From contig NZ_AKVN02000001.1 in the NCBI RefSeq assembly GCF_000271485.2, positions 376,001 to 440,000 on the forward strand: DNA of 64,000 bases, given 5' to 3'. The stretch comes from Pelosinus fermentans DSM 17108. Its GTDB lineage: Bacteria > Bacillota > Negativicutes > DSM-13327. This document shows positions 59,857-64,000 of this stretch, piece by piece. Below the pieces are notes generated by a model. That model saw only the letters and a list, made by a program, of their open reading frames with translations. It searched no databases and was not told the origin of the DNA. The position numbers and the translations under genes were made by a program. Positions within the stretch are counted from its first letter, which is position 1. The number at the start of each line of letters is the position of its first letter.

Positions 59857-61878
59857 ATGAATTTGCTTATATGGATAAAGAAAAGTATTCAGGTAAAGGT
59901 TACAGCTGTTTTAGTAATTGGACTATTAATAACATTAAGCATTCTAGGAGTATGTAATTTCTACAATGCAAAAAGCATATTGGTTTCAGGTGTTGAGGAG
60001 GATCTTGTTCATCGGGCAGATGCCTATGCTGAAGACATTGGGACGTGGAAAGATACTCGTGAAATTGAGGTTTCCATATTGGCAACGAATCAAAGTGTTG
60101 TTAACGGAGATACCCAGGGGGCACTTGCTTATTTAAAAGAAGAGACCAAGCGAAATCCTATTTATTCACGGTTTTGGCTTGTAGATGCAAAGGGGCAATC
60201 CATTCATACATCAGGGGATAGAACAAATATCGCTGATCGTGAATATTTTAAACAGGTCATGTCAACTGGTAAAGTGACAACTACCGATCCAATTATCTCT
60301 AAGGCTGATGGTAAATTGGTGGTTTCTGTGGTTGCGCCAATCAAAAAGAATAACCAGGTTATAGGGGCTCTTGGCGGTACAGTGCCTATTGATGCTCTCA
60401 TTTCACGTGTGAATCAAATTAAGGTTGCACAAAGCGGTTATGCCTATGTAATTCAGGGCGATGGTTTAACCATCATTCATCCTGATAAAGACCAAATCAT
60501 GAAGACGAATATATTAAAGGATCCTAATGCAAAAGATCAGCTTAAAAATATAATGAATAAAATGGTCAATGCGGAAACCGGAACTGGTAATTACGCAGAC
60601 GAGGGCGTTACGAAGTACATTGCTTTCGCTCCTATTCCTGGAACGAATTGGAGCTTGGGGATCAATGTACCGGAAGAAGAAATTCTTGTGAAATTGGCCC
60701 CCTTTCTAAGATCCTCCTTTATTACAATTGGTTTGATTCTTATTGCTGCTTGTGGTTTTGGTATTTTAGTTTCAAGGAAAATAACAAGGCCGATTATAAG
60801 AATGAATAAAGCAATTGAAAAAATGGCAGAAGGTGACTTAACCTTACAAGTAGCTGCTCTAGGTATGACGGCCGCACAGAGTGCCGATGGTAAAGACGAA
60901 TTAGATGCAATGGAGATCCATTTTGATACGATGGTAAAAAAAATACGCAGTTTGGTTCAACAAATTGCTACTTCAGCAGAACTGGTAGCAGCATCATCCG
61001 AGGAACTTACGGCAAGTGCAGAACAATCCTCTGTAGCTGCCAATCAAATCGCTGAAACGATAACGGAAGTAGCTTCAGGCAGTACACTACAAATAAAAGC
61101 AGTAGATGTTGCCGAGGATGCTGTTGAAAAGATGTCTGCTAGTATACAGCAGGTAGCTGCTCACTCTGGAAATGTAGCAGCTACTGCTGAAAAGACGGCG
61201 CTTGCTGCTCAAGATGGCGGTAAGGCAATCGAAGATACTACAAAACAGATGGAGAATATTGAGAAAACAGTAATGAACTCAGCTCAGGTAGTCGAGAAAC
61301 TTGGCAATCGTTCAAAAGAGATTGGTCAAATTGTCGATACCATTGCTGGAATTGCCGGTCAAACAAATCTCCTTGCATTGAATGCTGCAATCGAGGCAGC
61401 ACGTGCTGGTGAACAGGGCAGAGGGTTCGCGGTGGTAGCGGAAGAAGTTCGTAAACTAGCTGAACAATCCCAGGACGCAGCAAAACATATTGCAGTACTA
61501 ATTGGTGAAATTCAAGGTGATACTGATAAAGCAGTTAACGTAATGGCCGAGGGGACGAATGAAGTCAAGCGAGGTTCAGAAGTAGTTCATATTGCAGGCA
61601 AGGCTTTCGGGGAGATATTGAAATTAATTGAACAGGTTTCCAATCAAATCCGGGATATTTCTGCTGCAATTCAACAGGTAGCAGGCGGCAGTGAGCAAAT
61701 TGTTTCCTCAATTAAAGAAATCGACAGAATTAATGGTGAGACAACTGGATATACCCAGACTGTTTCTGCCTCAGCCCAAGAGCAGTCTGCATCAATGGAA
61801 GAGATTGCTGCCTCTAGTGAAGCGTTAGCTAAAATGTCTGAGGAACTTCGCTCTATTATAGCCCAATTTAAAGTATAA
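59857..61878 (+). CDS. Methyl-accepting chemotaxis protein under c-di-GMP riboswitch control
   Basis: A 673-residue chemoreceptor: membrane helix (about residues 10-32), dCache sensor (about 35-275, with [29 protein letters not shown] and [22 protein letters not shown]), second helix (about 282-302), HAMP (about 303-360) and a signalling domain with [38 protein letters not shown]. Cache pockets of this type bind amino acids or carboxylates. ATG 59857 has GGAGGAG at 9 bases; the open frame starts 21 bases earlier. Cyclic di-GMP levels would set its expression, tying chemotaxis to the motile/sessile switch. Confidence 0.92.
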   Translation: MNLLIWIKKSIQVKVTAVLVIGLLITLSILGVCNFYNAKSILVSGVEEDLVHRADAYAEDIGTWKDTREIEVSILATNQSVVNGDTQGALAYLKEETKRNPIYSRFWLVDAKGQSIHTSGDRTNIADREYFKQVMSTGKVTTTDPIISKADGKLVVSVVAPIKKNNQVIGALGGTVPIDALISRVNQIKVAQSGYAYVIQGDGLTIIHPDKDQIMKTNILKDPNAKDQLKNIMNKMVNAETGTGNYADEGVTKYIAFAPIPGTNWSLGINVPEEEILVKLAPFLRSSFITIGLILIAACGFGILVSRKITRPIIRMNKAIEKMAEGDLTLQVAALGMTAAQSADGKDELDAMEIHFDTMVKKIRSLVQQIATSAELVAASSEELTASAEQSSVAANQIAETITEVASGSTLQIKAVDVAEDAVEKMSASIQQVAAHSGNVAATAEKTALAAQDGGKAIEDTTKQMENIEKTVMNSAQVVEKLGNRSKEIGQIVDTIAGIAGQTNLLALNAAIEAARAGEQGRGFAVVAEEVRKLAEQSQDAAKHIAVLIGEIQGDTDKAVNVMAEGTNEVKRGSEVVHIAGKAFGEILKLIEQVSNQIRDISAAIQQVAGGSEQIVSSIKEIDRINGETTGYTQTVSASAQEQSASMEEIAASSEALAKMSEELRSIIAQFKV

Positions 61879-61899
61879 ATATTTCTTTCAAGGCTACTC

Positions 61900-61924
61900 A
61901 TCATCTACCTTATTAGTAGATGAT
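61900..61924 (+). terminator. Short hairpin after the chemoreceptor
   Basis: ATCATCTAC and GTAGATGAT pair around CTTATTA. The T-run is broken. A decayed REP-like GAACCTGTCCCCGTGTC lies at 61983-61999. Confidence 0.6.
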
Positions 61925-62086
61925 GGGGATTCTCTTTAAATTTAATATAAAGATTAGCGTTAGATTTGTTATGTGGATAGCGAACCTGTCCCCGTGTCTC
62001 ATTGAAAAGGGATTCACCCCTTGACTATATGAGGCTGACTGACAGTAATGTCTGCAGATGTTGTAGATTTTTGTCTAAACATATGA

Positions 62087-62140
62087 TATAATTATGTCAA
62101 TAGCAAGGGCGCTGTTTTCTTAAGAAAAAACAGCGTCTTT
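62087..62140 (+). promoter_or_regulatory. -10 element and leader terminator before the DcuC-type gene
   Basis: TATAAT at 62087-62092 is followed after about 16 bases by a hairpin GCGCTGTTTT (62109-62118) / AAAACAGCGTC with TTTTT to about 62142. As with the leaders at 6.7 and 24 kb, a terminator lies between promoter and gene. Attenuation is possible; the sequence of any sensor part is very short. Confidence 0.4.
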
Positions 62141-62240
62141 TTAGTTTAATTCAGCAAGAAAGGAAGGGGGATAGATTTATTTGAAATAAGAAGTTACATA
62201 AATGTTTTTATAAATTTTTTTAGAGGGAGAGAATTTTTTT

Positions 62241-63494
62241 ATGATGACTGCTGTTGGTATTATTGTAGTAATTGTTACAGTTTACTTTTTGATCAAGCGT
62301 TATGATGCGCGACTGGTATTATTAGCTTCTGGTATTATTATGGCTTGTGTGGCGGGGACGCCGATGGTTTCTTTAAATGCTTTTGCAAAAGAAATGACCA
62401 ATAGCGGGCTGATTCAAGCAGTTTGTTCCGTTATGGGTTTTGCAATGGTAATGAAGTATACAGAATGTGATAAACATTTAATTAATCTTATGGCAAACGG
62501 TCTTGCCAAGGTTCGACCTCTTTTGATTCCGGGTGTGGTTTTGGCTACCTATGCAGTCAATGTAGCACTGCCAAGTGCTGCGGGAACGGCAGCGGCTGCA
62601 GGGGCGATTTTTGTACCGTTGATGATGTCGGCAGGTGTACATCCGGCGATGGCGGGAGCAGCGGTAAAATGCGGTACATATGGCAGTATGCTGAATCCAG
62701 GTTTGGCACATAACCCGTTTGTAGCCAAGATTGCCGGTGTGGGTGTTATGGAGGTTATTGCATTCCACTTTAAAGCGAATATTGCGTCTTTGCTTACAGC
62801 AACAATTTTGATTACGTTAATCGCTTATTACAAAAAAGAGCATAAAGGGTATAAAGCCGAAGGTTTTGAGGCAGAGGCATCTTTCAAGGTAAACATTCTA
62901 TACGCATTGATGCCGATTTTTCCGATTGTCATTTTAATCTTAGGTGCAATGGCAATTGTTCCGGCATTTAAGATGGGTGTTCCAGAAGCCATGGTTATCG
63001 GTTCTTTACTTGCGCTGTTAGTAACGAGAAAAAATCCTGTTAATTTGAGCAATGCATTCTTCGATGGTATGGGAAAAGCGTATGGTGAAATTCTTGGTAT
63101 CATCATTGCGGCAGGTGTATTTGTTTCTGGATTGACAGCAATTGGACTTGTAAAAGCTTTTACCGATTCAATGCTGAGCAATCCAGCAATTGTTAAGGTT
63201 TGTGCAGCAGTGGGTCCATTTATTTTAGGATTGGTTGTTGGTTCCGGTGATGCGGCAACTTTCGCATTTAATCAAGCTATTACACCACATGCAGCCGATT
63301 TTGGCATGTCAGTGGTGCAAATGGGCAGCATGGCCACACTCGGTGGTACGCTAGGGCGCACAATGTCACCGATTGCCGGTGCCACAATTATCATAGCTGG
63401 TATTGCTGGTGTCAATCCGATGGAAATCGCAAAACGTAACTGCTTGCCAATGGTAGGCGCTATGATAGTCGGTATGTTATTCTTGTTAGCGTAG
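62241..63494 (+). CDS. DcuC-family anaerobic C4-dicarboxylate transporter
   Basis: A 417-residue polytopic membrane protein with about 11-12 helices. VGIIVVIVTVYFLIKRYDARLVLLASGIIMA at the start and GLVVGSGDAATFAFNQAITPHAADFGM (about residues 333-359) are characteristic of DcuC. Family members exchange fumarate, succinate or other C4 acids in anaerobic metabolism, and some export succinate. The start may be ATG 62241 or 62244; GAGGGAGAG lies upstream. It precedes the CapA-like gene by about 50 bases on the same strand. Confidence 0.88.
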   Translation: MMTAVGIIVVIVTVYFLIKRYDARLVLLASGIIMACVAGTPMVSLNAFAKEMTNSGLIQAVCSVMGFAMVMKYTECDKHLINLMANGLAKVRPLLIPGVVLATYAVNVALPSAAGTAAAAGAIFVPLMMSAGVHPAMAGAAVKCGTYGSMLNPGLAHNPFVAKIAGVGVMEVIAFHFKANIASLLTATILITLIAYYKKEHKGYKAEGFEAEASFKVNILYALMPIFPIVILILGAMAIVPAFKMGVPEAMVIGSLLALLVTRKNPVNLSNAFFDGMGKAYGEILGIIIAAGVFVSGLTAIGLVKAFTDSMLSNPAIVKVCAAVGPFILGLVVGSGDAATFAFNQAITPHAADFGMSVVQMGSMATLGGTLGRTMSPIAGATIIIAGIAGVNPMEIAKRNCLPMVGAMIVGMLFLLA

Positions 63495-63547
63495 AGATTG
63501 TCATCCTTCATTTGGAGCAGTAATTTTTTAAAAGGTGTTGAGGTGTT

Positions 63548-64000
63548 GTGTCGAAAATTACTATTGTAGCAGCAGGAGACTCTTTTATTACGCAGCGATT
63601 ACCGCAAGATGATCATTTTACTACATTGAAAAACTACATAGAAGCTCATGATGTTCGATTTACAAACTTTGAGATTTTATTACATGATTTTGAAGTGTAT
63701 CCCGCTCCAACAAGTGGAGGTACCTGGGCGGTTGCACGTCCGGAAGTTTTGGAAGATATCAAGCAGCTTGGTTTTAATATGATGGCCTGGGCCAATAATC
63801 ATACCATTGATTGGAATATCGACGGTGTTTTAACGACGATGAAACATCTCGATAAAAATAAATGTATCCATGCTGGTGTTGGCAGGAATTTGGCAGAGGC
63901 TTCGCAACCGCGATATCTTGATACCCCTCAAGGAAGGGTTGCGCTGATTGGTATTACATCTACGATATCGGAGTGGGGTATGGCAAGTGCGCAAAGACCT
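63548..64000 (+). CDS. CapA-like poly-gamma-glutamate synthesis type metallophosphoesterase (partial, N-terminal)
   Basis: GTG 63548 opens a frame that runs to the window end (151 codons). The start SKITIVAAGDSFITQRLP resembles the metal-binding AGD of the CapA/PgsA fold, FTNFEI matches the NxE region (about residues 42-47), and MAWANNHTIDW (about 78-88) contains the conserved ANNH. Members take part in poly-gamma-glutamate capsule formation or act as phosphoesterases of unknown target. AGGTG repeats upstream supply the ribosome site. Possible operon with the DcuC gene. Confidence 0.8.
   Translation, partial: MSKITIVAAGDSFITQRLPQDDHFTTLKNYIEAHDVRFTNFEILLHDFEVYPAPTSGGTWAVARPEVLEDIKQLGFNMMAWANNHTIDWNIDGVLTTMKHLDKNKCIHAGVGRNLAEASQPRYLDTPQGRVALIGITSTISEWGMASAQRP

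Overview
The window looks like chromosome from an anaerobic, spore-forming, two-membraned member of the Firmicutes, most likely the Negativicutes (Sporomusa/Pelosinus-like). This is inferred from three things: strong AGGAGG ribosome sites, TTGACA/TATAAT promoters and TTG/GTG starts in AT-rich DNA; a Spo0E-type sporulation phosphatase; and an outer-membrane TonB-dependent receptor, which only makes sense with an outer membrane. No rRNA, tRNA, CRISPR array, prophage or complete insertion sequence was seen.

Layout. 0-6.6 kb: end of a dehydrogenase, an MFS sugar-acid type transporter, a stand-alone DUF1874 ring-nuclease homologue (Crn2/AcrIII-1), a Spo0E-like peptide, an MBL-fold hydrolase, a two-gene COG0523 metallochaperone operon behind a long palindrome, and an Eis-like acetyltransferase. 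6.6-11.6 kb: an SsuABC-type ABC importer behind an attenuator-like leader, a TetR regulator with its own operator, and a ferredoxin-type aldo/keto reductase. 11.7-22.6 kb: the most striking locus. An AraC regulator faces a Fur-boxed promoter that drives a TonB-dependent receptor, a siderophore-type binding lipoprotein, two FecCD permeases, an ATPase, and then a NifH-like protein and two NifD/NifK-like proteins. The nitrogenase-like proteins lack recognisable cofactor genes. Their cysteine pattern (three in one subunit, one in the other) resembles the single [4Fe-4S] cluster of DPOR/COR-type reductases rather than a P-cluster. I infer a reductase acting on an imported metallophore or tetrapyrrole.

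22.6-33.6 kb: membrane and stress genes (LapA-like, PNPOx-like, an orphan binding protein with a frameshifted signal peptide, a short FtsH without a membrane domain, a hexapeptide acyltransferase, a chemoreceptor, a PilZ-like protein, a WYL regulator, Hsp20). 33.8-38.8 kb: a signalling cluster of two related histidine kinases, one with a receiver lacking its phosphorylation site, and a response regulator. 39-46.9 kb: a chemoreceptor remnant, an SDR oxidoreductase, an orphan TctC protein, an EMO/HdrD-like membrane Fe-S protein, a candidate small RNA, and two XRE regulators surrounded by TTAATATTAA boxes.

47-50 kb: a short transcript encoding a 28-residue peptide with 11 cysteines, whose promoter carries a box almost identical to the one in front of the TonB receptor; then a MazG-like protein, a LOG protein and a short RlmN-like radical SAM enzyme. 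50.2-58.5 kb: a giant cyclic beta-1,2-glucan synthase. 58.9-64 kb: a hypothetical protein, a decayed small gene, a c-di-GMP-I riboswitch in front of a chemoreceptor, a DcuC-type transporter and the start of a CapA-like protein. All assignments come from reading motifs; no database search was run.
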